Source: an uncultured Rhodanobacteraceae bacterium (lineage in GTDB: Bacteria; Pseudomonadota; Gammaproteobacteria; Xanthomonadales; Rhodanobacteraceae). Taken from it: a stretch of 7,282 bases of DNA. Positions 1-6,608 of the stretch are shown piece by piece (position 1 is the first letter of the stretch; every line of letters begins with the position of its first letter). The notes beneath the pieces were generated by a model that searched no databases, was not told the DNA's origin, and saw nothing but the letters and a program-made list of their open reading frames with translations. A program made the position numbers and the translations under genes. The stretch is from assembly GCA_937902695.1 (NCBI GenBank), contig CALFNI010000664.1, positions 1 through 7,282 on the forward strand, given 5' to 3'.

Positions 1-63
1 CTTAGCGTCGGTCAGCGGCCCGAACAATGGACAGATGTCATGCCGCGCGGGTCCGGATCGGCA

Positions 64-1053
<990 letters not shown>

Positions 1054-1142
1054 CGTGGGCTCCGCGCGGGGTGAAGCGTTCTAGCTGGGCGCGCGGCGGC
1101 GTTTCACAAGGGCCGCGTGATTGCTGCATCGCGTTGCGGGCT

Positions 1143-1163
1143 CAGCCTCCGCAGCGCAGGCTG
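1143..1163 (-). terminator. Weak hairpin just after the glycosyltransferase stop
   Basis: Read on the minus strand, a 6-bp inverted repeat (CAGCCT / AGGCTG, 9-nt loop) begins 3 nt after the glycosyltransferase stop codon. It has no following T-tract, so it may only slow transcription or protect the 3' end of the cassette mRNA. The 112-bp gap between this gene and the reductase (1054-1165) holds nothing else clear except the reductase ribosome binding site. Confidence 0.25.
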
Positions 1164-1165
1164 CA

Positions 1166-2632
1166 TCAAAGGGCACCGTAGGCGGGACAGTCCGGCGTGC
1201 CCTGCGCCGCGACGGCGTAGCCGCGCACGTCGTCGAGGCGCTTGTAGGTGACCGTATCGCCCGCGAGCACCTCTTCGAGGCGCGGCCAGCTCCCGGCGTT
1301 GACGAGCAGCACGCGGCAGCCTTCGTGCTCGCTCATTTCGCTGGCGATGTCCTGCGCATGCGAGTTCGGCGCATCGCCCGGCAGCTCCAGACGCTCGATC
1401 TCGGCGCCGAGATAGAAGCGCAGGCCATAGCGCGGATCGCTCTCGACGAATGCGACTTCATCGGGCCTGGCCGGCAATTCCTTCATCAGCGCGGCTGCGA
1501 GCGCGCGGTCGTCGACCGGCACGTCGAAAAACGCGGGCGCAGCGCGCGCGAGCACGAGGAACACGCACCATGCGGCGATCGCGATGCGCGTCCCGACGCG
1601 GCGGAGGTCGAGCGGCGCGAGCGCACGTGCCGCGATGATCGCGAGCGGCACGAACAGCGGCAGGAGATACAGCGGCAGGCGCGAGCGCGCCAGCATGAAG
1701 ACGACGATCGGCAGCAGCCAGCACGCGAGCAGCCGCGTATCCGCGTCCGTGCGCAGATCCCGCATCAGCGTGCCGCGCCCGCGCCACCATGTCCCGACGA
1801 GCAGCGGCAGCCACGGCAGCATGCCGAACACGACGGTCGGCACGTAGACCTTGAGCGCGCCGTACCACTCGGCGTTGCGGTGCATCTTGTCGCTGGCGAC
1901 GCGGTTGACGACTTCCTCGACGAGGAAGTAACGCAGCACGCCGGGCTCGCGCAGCGCCACCACGGCGTACCACGTGCCGCCGACGACGAGGAACACCAGC
2001 AGCGCATCCCACGCAACGAGCCGCCGGAGCCCCGCGCCGCGCGCGGTCAGGAACGCGAACAGCGCGCTCGCGCCGAGCATCAGGAGGCCCGGCGGACCTT
2101 TCGTCATGAACGCGAGGCCGGCGGCGAGCCACAGCACCAACCGCGCCCGGCGCTCATCGCGCGGCGTCGCCGCGTACCAGAGCGCGACGAATGCCGCGGC
2201 CTGCAGCGTTTCCCAGAGCGTCAGCAAGGTGTCGGTCGTGACGAGATTCGCGGCCAGCGGCGGAAACGCGAACGTCGCGTAGGTCAGCGCCGGCAGCCAC
2301 GGCTGCGAGGGCACGAAGCGCCGCCCGAGCCGCATCATCAGCAGGATCGTTCCCGCGAAAGCGAGCGCGCCCGGCAGGCGCGCGGCAAGCTCGCTGCGGC
2401 CGAAGACGGCGACGCTGGCCGCGACGCTCCAGTAGGTGAGCGGCGGCTTCGCCCAGTGCTCGACCTCGCGATGCAGCATCGGCCTCAGCCAGTCGCCGCT
2501 GTCGAGCATGTTGAGCGCGACGTTGGTGTAGCGGCCCTCGTCCGGCGAATACAGCCCGCGAGTGCCCTGGAACGCGATCGCATAGACGAGCACGGCGAGC
2601 ACGATGAGCCAGCGTTGCGTGGTCGCGGTCAT
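1166..2632 (-). CDS. GT39/ArnT-like membrane glycosyltransferase
   Basis: This is a 488-residue polytopic inner-membrane protein of the GT-C fold (PMT/ArnT-like, GT39). Such enzymes take a sugar from a polyprenyl-phosphate donor and attach it to lipid A, another envelope glycan or a protein on the periplasmic side; donor and acceptor are unknown here. Visible landmarks are the first membrane helix (about 7-24), the periplasmic catalytic-loop motif SPDEGRY with Asp31-Glu32, a KPPLTYW motif (62-68), TTDTLL (132-137), TKGPPG (177-182), and SRLPLYLLPL (317-326). About ten to twelve hydrophobic helices occupy residues 7-366, followed by a C-terminal soluble domain (367-488). ArnT proteins are about 550 residues, so this one is shorter at the C-terminus. 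Its ATG overlaps the zapE stop in ATGA, which fixes the start. No lipid A or aminoarabinose genes are adjacent, so arnT is not assigned. Confidence 0.9.
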   Translation of the reverse strand: MTATTQRWLIVLAVLVYAIAFQGTRGLYSPDEGRYTNVALNMLDSGDWLRPMLHREVEHWAKPPLTYWSVAASVAVFGRSELAARLPGALAFAGTILLMMRLGRRFVPSQPWLPALTYATFAFPPLAANLVTTDTLLTLWETLQAAAFVALWYAATPRDERRARLVLWLAAGLAFMTKGPPGLLMLGASALFAFLTARGAGLRRLVAWDALLVFLVVGGTWYAVVALREPGVLRYFLVEEVVNRVASDKMHRNAEWYGALKVYVPTVVFGMLPWLPLLVGTWWRGRGTLMRDLRTDADTRLLACWLLPIVVFMLARSRLPLYLLPLFVPLAIIAARALAPLDLRRVGTRIAIAAWCVFLVLARAAPAFFDVPVDDRALAAALMKELPARPDEVAFVESDPRYGLRFYLGAEIERLELPGDAPNSHAQDIASEMSEHEGCRVLLVNAGSWPRLEEVLAGDTVTYKRLDDVRGYAVAAQGTPDCPAYGAL

Positions 2633-3729
2633 GCCCGGTGTTCCCGCGCGAGATATTCCTCGCTCTGCATTTCGATCAGGCGCGATTCGGTGCGCGCGAA
2701 CTCCGCGCGCAGGCGCTCGCCATCATACAGATCGATCGCGGGCGCCGCGGCCGAGACGACGAGGTTGACGCCGCGGTCGTAGAGCTCGTCGACGAGCTCG
2801 ATGAACCGCCGCGCGGCGTCCTCCATCAGCGGCGTGAACTGCGGGACGTTCGAAACGAGGATCGTGTGGTAGGCGCGTGCGAGATCGATGTAGTCCGCCA
2901 CGCCGCGCGGCCCCTCGCAGAGCGCCGGGAACGCGAACCACGCCGCGCCGTCGGCTTCGAGCCGCGCCGGGATCGGGCGGTCGTTGACGATGAGGTCGAC
3001 GTCGCGCCGCGCGGCCGAATGGGCGACGCGGTTGAAGATCGCACGCATCGCGCGATCAGCCTCGGCGCCGGGCGGCGTGTAGTAGACGGGTGCCTGCCTG
3101 AGCGCGCGCAGGCGCCAGTCGTGCGGCGATTCCAGCGCAATGATGGCGCAGTGCTGCTCGATCAGCGCGATCGCGGGCAAGAACCGCTCGCGCTGCAGTC
3201 CGTCCCTGTAGAGACTCGACGGCTTCGTGTTCGACGTGGTCACGAGCACGGCGCCGCGCGCGAACAACGCGCGGAGCAGGTTGCCGAGGATCATCGCATC
3301 GCCGATGTCGCCGACGAAGAACTCGTCGAGCACGAGCACGCGCGATTCGCCCGCGATGCGCGCGGCGACGTGCTCGAGCGGATTCGCGCGGCCTTCGAGC
3401 GCTTTCAGCGACGCGCGCACGTCCTGCATGAAGCGATGGAAATGCGTGCGCCGCTTCGACGTGCCCGGCAAGGCGTCGTAGAAGAGATCGCAAAGGAACG
3501 TCTTGCCGCGGCCGACCGGCCCGTGAAGATAGATGCCGCGCGGCGCCGCGATGCGGCCGCGCAGGCGCTGCCAGAAACCCGGCGCGGGCGCTTCGACGAG
3601 CTCGCGCCACAGGCGATCGAGCGCGACGAGCGCCGCGCGCTGCGCCGGATCGTCCTGCCATCCGCCCGCGGCGATGCCCGCGACGTAGCGCTCGCCGGGC
3701 GAGCGCACGATGTCGGCGCGACCGCTCAC
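2629..3729 (-). CDS. zapE: ZapE/AFG1-like AAA+ cell-division ATPase
   Basis: This is a 366-residue P-loop ATPase of the AFG1/ZapE family (E. coli ZapE, 375 residues). In E. coli, ZapE associates with FtsZ at the constricting ring; the mitochondrial relative AFG1/LACE1 is linked to turnover of respiratory-chain proteins. Motifs seen, numbered from the chosen start, are Walker A GPVGRGKT (70-77), the family signature THFHRFMQDV (95-104), Walker B with VLVLDEFFVGDIGDAM (131-146), and the sensor/arginine region TTSNTKPSSLYRDGLQRERF (164-183). The frame stays open upstream to 4617, but that part is antisense-like shadow over the hydrolase gene. I chose the GTG at 3729 because it overlaps the hydrolase stop as GTGA. 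A second GTG at 3708 would give 359 residues and is a real alternative. Neither has a strong ribosome binding site, which fits translational coupling. Confidence 0.93.
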   Translation of the reverse strand: MSGRADIVRSPGERYVAGIAAGGWQDDPAQRAALVALDRLWRELVEAPAPGFWQRLRGRIAAPRGIYLHGPVGRGKTFLCDLFYDALPGTSKRRTHFHRFMQDVRASLKALEGRANPLEHVAARIAGESRVLVLDEFFVGDIGDAMILGNLLRALFARGAVLVTTSNTKPSSLYRDGLQRERFLPAIALIEQHCAIIALESPHDWRLRALRQAPVYYTPPGAEADRAMRAIFNRVAHSAARRDVDLIVNDRPIPARLEADGAAWFAFPALCEGPRGVADYIDLARAYHTILVSNVPQFTPLMEDAARRFIELVDELYDRGVNLVVSAAAPAIDLYDGERLRAEFARTESRLIEMQSEEYLAREHRA

Positions 3730-4415
3730 CCCGCCGCTGCGGCCGGCGGCGGCAGATTGTCGCGGACGCCGTTTCGCACCGCGCCGCGAAGATCGATCAG
3801 GCGCCGGTGGAAGAAGTGCCCGGCCTCGGCCATGCGCAGGAACGTCGGCGCCGGCGTCTGCTGCGCGGCCCATTCGGCAACGGCCGCGGGATCGACGATG
3901 TCGTCGTCGCCGCCCTGCACGATCAGCACCGGACACTGCGGCCACTCGATGCCGGAGAAATCCCAGCGGCCGACCGGCGGTGCGACCAGGACCAGCTGCT
4001 GCGGCGCAAGCCGCGCCGCGGCGCGCAGCGCCACGTAGCTGCCGAACGAAAAGCCGGCGAGCCAGAGCGCGGCCCCCGGCTTTTCGCGCCGCACCCACTC
4101 GGCGACGGCGGCGAGATCGTCGGTTTCGCCGCGCCCTTCGTCGTGCACGCCTTCGGAGCGGCCGACGCCGCGGAAATTGAAGCGCACCGTCGCAAGGCCC
4201 AGCTCGCCGAGTGCGCGGTCGAGCGTCGTCACGACCTTGTTGAACATCGTGCCGCCCTGCAGCGGATGCGGATGGGCGATGACGGCGACGCCGTTGCGCG
4301 CGTCCTGCGCCGGCACGCTGACGGCGATTTCGATCGCGCCGGCGGCGCCCGGCAAGAGGAGGCTCGCGGCCTCCGCCGGAAACGGCGGTGCCGATGCGGT
4401 GTCGCGGGATTTCAT
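3726..4415 (-). CDS. Alpha/beta hydrolase (COG2945-like)
   Basis: This is a 229-residue cytoplasmic alpha/beta-hydrolase of the small COG2945 type, probably an esterase or thioesterase-like enzyme of unknown substrate. The N-terminal part carries the oxyanion-region motif AHPHPLQGGTMFNKVV (47-62) and RFNFRGVGRSEG (78-89), both hallmarks of the group. The nucleophile elbow GFSFGS places Ser123 as the catalytic serine, the acid is one of the aspartates in GDDDIVDP (169-176), and His200 in EAGHFFH completes the triad. There is no signal peptide. It is first in the minus-strand cassette: its TGA overlaps the proposed zapE GTG. The ATG start lies 47 bp from the divergent acpH start, so the cassette promoter must lie in that gap or inside acpH. 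No clear Shine-Dalgarno sequence precedes it. Confidence 0.93.
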   Translation of the reverse strand: MKSRDTASAPPFPAEAASLLLPGAAGAIEIAVSVPAQDARNGVAVIAHPHPLQGGTMFNKVVTTLDRALGELGLATVRFNFRGVGRSEGVHDEGRGETDDLAAVAEWVRREKPGAALWLAGFSFGSYVALRAAARLAPQQLVLVAPPVGRWDFSGIEWPQCPVLIVQGGDDDIVDPAAVAEWAAQQTPAPTFLRMAEAGHFFHRRLIDLRGAVRNGVRDNLPPPAAAAG

Positions 4416-4443
4416 CCGGACAATGATAGCGTCTCCGGCAAAT

Positions 4444-4455
4444 CGTCCGCGGACG
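4444..4455. promoter_or_regulatory. 12-bp palindrome in the divergent acpH/hydrolase gap
   Basis: The 47-bp space between the two divergent start codons (4416-4462) holds a perfect 12-nt palindrome, CGTCCGCGGACG, 7 nt before the acpH ATG. A dimeric regulator could bind here and affect both directions, but GC-rich DNA yields such palindromes by chance. The gap also holds a TATCAT on the minus strand (4423-4428), without a matching -35, so I do not call a promoter. Confidence 0.2.
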
Positions 4456-4462
4456 CGAACCG

Positions 4463-5062
4463 ATGAACCTGCTCGCCCACGCCCTGCTCGCTTCGCCCGA
4501 TGCCGAACTCATGCTCGGCAGCCTGATCGGCGATTCCGTGCGCGGCCGCATCGATCCCGCGCTGCCGCCGAACGTGCGCGCCGGCGTCGCGCTGCATCGC
4601 GCGATCGACGCGTACACCGATTCGCACGCGGACGTCGCCGCGGCCCGCGCGCTGTTCGTGCCGCCGTTCCGGCGTTATGCCGGTATCCTGCTCGACGTCT
4701 GGTTCGATCATCTGCTCGCGCGGCAGTGGGCGCGCTTCGGCGCGGACGATCTCGATGTATTTTCCGATCGCGTGCGCGACCTGCTCGCGATCCATGGCGA
4801 GCTCGTCCCCGAGCGCATGCAGGGGTTTGTCGCCTATCTCGGCGCGAACGGCCTGCCGGCCGCGTATCGCGACGTCGCCGCGATCGGCCACGCGCTCGGC
4901 GGCATGTCGCGGCGGCTGAAGCGCGCGAATCCGCTCGGCGAGGCGCTGCCCGTGCTCGTCGCGCTGCACGCACCGCTGCAGGACTGCTTCGATGCGTTCT
5001 TTCCGGCGTTGCGCAATTTCGCGGACGTGGAGCGGATCCGGCTCACCGATTCCGGGCGCTAG
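4463..5062 (+). CDS. acpH: Acyl-carrier-protein phosphodiesterase (AcpH)
   Basis: This is a 199-residue cytoplasmic protein matching the AcpH/DUF479 family (E. coli AcpH, 193 residues). AcpH removes the 4'-phosphopantetheine arm from holo-ACP, giving apo-ACP, in a metal-dependent hydrolysis that can rebalance the ACP pool for fatty-acid synthesis. The N-terminus MNLLAHALLA, GSLIGDSVRG (19-28), LHRAIDAYTDSH (44-55) and YAGILLDVWFDHLLAR (72-87) are the conserved blocks, with His6, Asp24, His45, Asp49, Asp53, His55, Asp78, Asp82 and His83 as likely metal or catalytic residues of its HD-like fold. The ATG is favoured by the conserved N-terminus, although the ribosome binding site is weak (GGA about 9 nt upstream). 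It is the only plus-strand protein gene in the window, divergent from the hydrolase and convergent with the cytochrome gene. Confidence 0.94.
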   Translation: MNLLAHALLASPDAELMLGSLIGDSVRGRIDPALPPNVRAGVALHRAIDAYTDSHADVAAARALFVPPFRRYAGILLDVWFDHLLARQWARFGADDLDVFSDRVRDLLAIHGELVPERMQGFVAYLGANGLPAAYRDVAAIGHALGGMSRRLKRANPLGEALPVLVALHAPLQDCFDAFFPALRNFADVERIRLTDSGR

Positions 5063-5070
5063 AAACGGAA

Positions 5071-5090
5071 ACGCCGCCCGCGGGCGGCGT
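5071..5090. terminator. Bidirectional terminator between acpH and cytochrome c
   Basis: A perfect 20-nt palindrome (ACGCCGCC, CGCG loop, GGCGGCGT) sits in the 48-bp gap between two convergent genes. It forms an 8-bp GC stem with a tetraloop. On the minus strand it is followed by a T-rich TTCCGTTTC, giving a fair intrinsic terminator for the cytochrome transcript; on the plus strand the downstream tract is not T-rich, so termination of acpH is likely weaker. Confidence 0.75.
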
Positions 5091-5110
5091 CCTCGAGCGA
5101 CTGCGGCGAG

Positions 5111-5641
5111 TCATTTCACCTGGCTGACGATCCAGGTGACGGTCGCCTTGATCTGCTCGTCGGTCAGCGCAGGGTTGCCGCCCTTCGGCGGCATGACGCC
5201 GCTCTTGCCGGTGAAGCCTTCGGTGGCGTGCTTGACGAGCGTGTCGAGACCCTGGGCGACGCGCGGCGCCCAGGCCGCCTTGTCGCTGATCTTCGGCGCG
5301 CCGCCGGCGCCGGTCTCGTGGCAGGTCTTGCAGAGATTGCCGAAGATCGTCGCGCCGTCGGTCGTGCCGCCATACGCGACCTGCGAGGCCGCGGCCGCCT
5401 TGGCCGCGTCCTGCGCCGCCTGCATGGCCGCGCGACCCGTGTCGCCCGCGTAGACCGCGCCGACCGGCGCGATGCGGTCGTTGACCGCCGCCGCGGCCTT
5501 CGGGCTCTGCTCGGGCGGATGGCTCGCATAGATGTGCGCGCCGAGCGCCATCAGGAGGATCGCGACGATCGCAAGGAAGCCGATCAGCATCGCGAAGTGT
5601 TTGAGGAAGATGCGGTCGGTTGAAGTGACGGGGTTGCTCAC
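5111..5641 (-). CDS. Membrane-anchored c-type cytochrome, c5-like
   Basis: This is a 176-residue monohaem cytochrome held in the inner membrane by an uncleaved N-terminal helix (about 17-37), with its haem domain in the periplasm. It probably shuttles electrons between respiratory complexes. Haem attachment is CKTCH (Cys104, Cys107, His108), followed by GAGGAPKISDKAAWAPR (111-127), and Met150 in GVMPPKGG is the likely distal ligand. A low-complexity, Ala-rich linker (48-89) separates anchor and haem domain and includes RIAPVGAVYAG (56-66). I chose the GTG at 5641 because AGAGG lies 8 to 9 nt upstream; the GTG at 5662, which would add seven residues, would place that ribosome binding site inside the coding region. 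The gene is followed by a strong hairpin and preceded by a consensus -10 box next to the tRNA. Confidence 0.93.
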   Translation of the reverse strand: MSNPVTSTDRIFLKHFAMLIGFLAIVAILLMALGAHIYASHPPEQSPKAAAAVNDRIAPVGAVYAGDTGRAAMQAAQDAAKAAAASQVAYGGTTDGATIFGNLCKTCHETGAGGAPKISDKAAWAPRVAQGLDTLVKHATEGFTGKSGVMPPKGGNPALTDEQIKATVTWIVSQVK

Positions 5642-5660
5642 GAAGACACCTCTGCGATCC

Positions 5661-5674
5661 ACCGGCGGGCCGGT
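5661..5674 (-). promoter_or_regulatory. Short hairpin in the cytochrome c leader
   Basis: Within the proposed leader of the cytochrome mRNA, ACCGG / CCGGT arms (5-bp stem, 4-nt loop) lie about ten bases upstream of the AGAGG ribosome binding site. The hairpin could stabilise the 5' end or modulate translation, but it may equally be chance in GC-rich DNA. Confidence 0.2.
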
Positions 5675-5691
5675 CGCTGAAAAGACTCGAA

Positions 5692-5697
5692 ATTATA
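5692..5697 (-). promoter_or_regulatory. Consensus -10 box upstream of cytochrome c
   Basis: A perfect TATAAT on the minus strand starts 5 nt after the tRNA CCA end, inside an AT-rich patch that stands out from the GC-rich background. It would place the transcription start near 5685 and give a leader of about 44 nt before the GTG of the cytochrome gene. No good -35 is seen at 16-18 nt, where the tRNA acceptor and T-arm would have to supply it, so it may need an activator or may be coincidental. Confidence 0.45.
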
Positions 5698-5702
5698 GGA
5701 GA

Positions 5703-5779
5703 TGGCGCGCTCGGCGGGATTCGAACCCACGACCCCAGCCTTCGGAGGGCTGTACTCTATCCAGCTGAGCTACGAGCGC
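5703..5779 (-). tRNA. tRNA-Arg (anticodon CCG)
   Basis: On the minus strand a 77-nt cloverleaf can be drawn: acceptor GCGCTCG / CGAGCGC, discriminator G, and an encoded CCA end. The D-arm is GCTC-AGCTGGATA-GAGT with one G-U pair, the anticodon stem CAGCC / GGCTG carries the loop CTCCGAA, and the T-arm GTGGG-TTCGAAT-CCCGC has one U-G pair. The anticodon CCG reads CGG arginine codons, frequent in GC-rich genomes. The sequence closely resembles E. coli tRNA-Arg(CCG), including the G discriminator followed by CCA. No integrase lies next to its 3' end. Confidence 0.97.
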
Positions 5780-5788
5780 GTGGCGGGG

Positions 5789-5817
5789 ATTTTCACACGG
5801 AACCCCCGGCGCGTGCA
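5789..5817 (-). promoter_or_regulatory. Possible tRNA-Arg promoter
   Basis: In the 58-bp gap between the methyltransferase stop and the tRNA, the minus strand has GAAAAT (5794-5789, 4 of 6 matches to a -10) with a TGCACG 17 nt upstream (3 of 6 matches to a -35). A CCCCGCC stretch between the -10 and the tRNA resembles the GC-rich discriminator of stringently controlled stable-RNA promoters. The match is weak. Confidence 0.25.
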
Positions 5818-5837
5818 CGCGGGCTGGCACGGACGCG

Positions 5838-6515
5838 TCACCAGAGGCCCGGAATCAGGCGCCAGCGCACGGTTTCGCAGTAGGCGTCATATCCCGGCAA
5901 TGATTCGCGCAAGTGGCGCTCTTCGTCGACCAGGCGCACCGCGACCGTGGCCGACATCAGGACCGCCGGGACGAGCGCCCACGGCGAGCCGAGCGCGAAC
6001 GGCGTCGCGAGGAACCAGAGGATGCTCGCCGAATACATCGGGTGACGCACGATCGCGTAGGGCCCGGTCGTGACGACGCGCTGTCCCGTCTCGACCGTCA
6101 CGGTGCTCGCCGCGAACGTATTCGCCTTGAACGCGACGAACGTCAACGCGAGGCCGACGAGCACGACCGCGTCCGCGATGAAGACGACGAGCGCCGGCAC
6201 GGACGCACCGCGCACCCGATGCTCGACGCCGGCCACGACGAACGTCGCGGCGTAGAGCAATCCGCCGATGCCCTGGATGATTTTCTGGCTCCCGAGCGGC
6301 TCCGCCGCGGCGCCGACGTCGAGCCTGCGCCGCATCAGCGCCGGATCGCGCTTCAGGAAATAGAGTGCTGTCGAAGGCGCGGCCGCCGTCGAAAGCGTCC
6401 AATAGAGCCACGCCTGCCAGTACGCGGGCGTCCATGCCGGCACGAACAGCATCAATGCCAGCGCAGCTTGCATGCGCGCGATGCCCGCGAGCGTTTTTCC
6501 CGTCAGCTCGTTCAC
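5838..6515 (-). CDS. ICMT/PEMT-like membrane methyltransferase
   Basis: This is a 225-residue integral membrane protein of the isoprenylcysteine carboxyl methyltransferase-like group, which also covers bacterial phospholipid methyltransferase relatives. Such proteins use S-adenosylmethionine to methylate a lipid or small hydrophobic acceptor at the inner membrane; the acceptor is not known for this branch. About five hydrophobic helices are seen (near 15-30, 33-53, 82-96, 107-128 and 163-192). The SAM-binding C-terminus is clear: [17 protein letters not shown] (147-163), RLVDEERHL (194-202) and [17 protein letters not shown] (209-225). The GTG start is retained because [14 protein letters not shown] resembles the N-termini of the family; an ATG at 6473 would remove most of it. 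No clear ribosome binding site precedes either. It stands alone between the permease and the tRNA, and its role is inferred from family only. Confidence 0.85.
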   Translation of the reverse strand: MNELTGKTLAGIARMQAALALMLFVPAWTPAYWQAWLYWTLSTAAAPSTALYFLKRDPALMRRRLDVGAAAEPLGSQKIIQGIGGLLYAATFVVAGVEHRVRGASVPALVVFIADAVVLVGLALTFVAFKANTFAASTVTVETGQRVVTTGPYAIVRHPMYSASILWFLATPFALGSPWALVPAVLMSATVAVRLVDEERHLRESLPGYDAYCETVRWRLIPGLW

Positions 6516-6566
6516 CAGCGAATTTCAGCAGCGCGCGCCGCGGAGTTACAGGGCGTGCGCGACACT

Positions 6567-6592
6567 CGATGCGGGCATCCGCCTGCGAATCG
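6567..6592 (-). terminator. Imperfect hairpin downstream of the permease
   Basis: In the 81-bp gap after the permease stop, a GCGGGC / GCCTGC stem (one G-U pair, 4-nt loop) is extended by CGAT / ATCG arms across a 2-nt bulge. No T-run follows on the minus strand, so it is a weak terminator candidate. The remainder of the gap (6516-6566) shows nothing beyond GC-rich sequence. Confidence 0.3.
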
Positions 6593-6608
6593 AAGCTCAA
6601 TTGAGCTT
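6593..6608 (-). repeat. 16-bp perfect palindrome over the permease stop codon
   Basis: AAGCTCAA followed by TTGAGCTT is perfectly self-complementary and contains the permease's last sense codons and its TGA. In the mRNA it can fold as a 6-bp stem with an AATT loop. Together with the imperfect hairpin immediately downstream it could end the transcript or protect its 3' end. Confidence 0.5.

Noticed and set aside
1121..2782. 553-residue open frame on the plus strand opposite the glycosyltransferase
   Set aside because: The translation is Arg/Glu/His-rich low-complexity without domains, while the minus strand carries clear GT39 motifs. Codon bias in GC-rich genes keeps antisense frames open.
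2638..4038. 466-residue plus-strand frame opposite zapE and the hydrolase
   Set aside because: Same antisense shadow effect; no motif, odd Arg/Glu/Asp-rich composition, and both genes on the other strand are well-conserved families.
4423..4428. TATCAT as a -10 box for a leaderless hydrolase transcript
   Set aside because: No -35-like hexamer at 16-18 nt spacing; a 4-of-6 match alone is not enough.
4412..4969. 185-residue minus-strand frame opposite acpH
   Set aside because: No recognisable domain, and acpH on the plus strand has all family motifs.
5532..5768. 78-residue plus-strand frame ending [19 protein letters not shown]
   Set aside because: The [13 protein letters not shown] peptide is the well-known spurious translation of the antisense of a tRNA; it covers tRNA-Arg(CCG).
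5703..5779. tRNA-Arg as an integration site for a mobile element
   Set aside because: No integrase, no direct repeat of the tRNA 3' end within the window, and ordinary genes on both sides.
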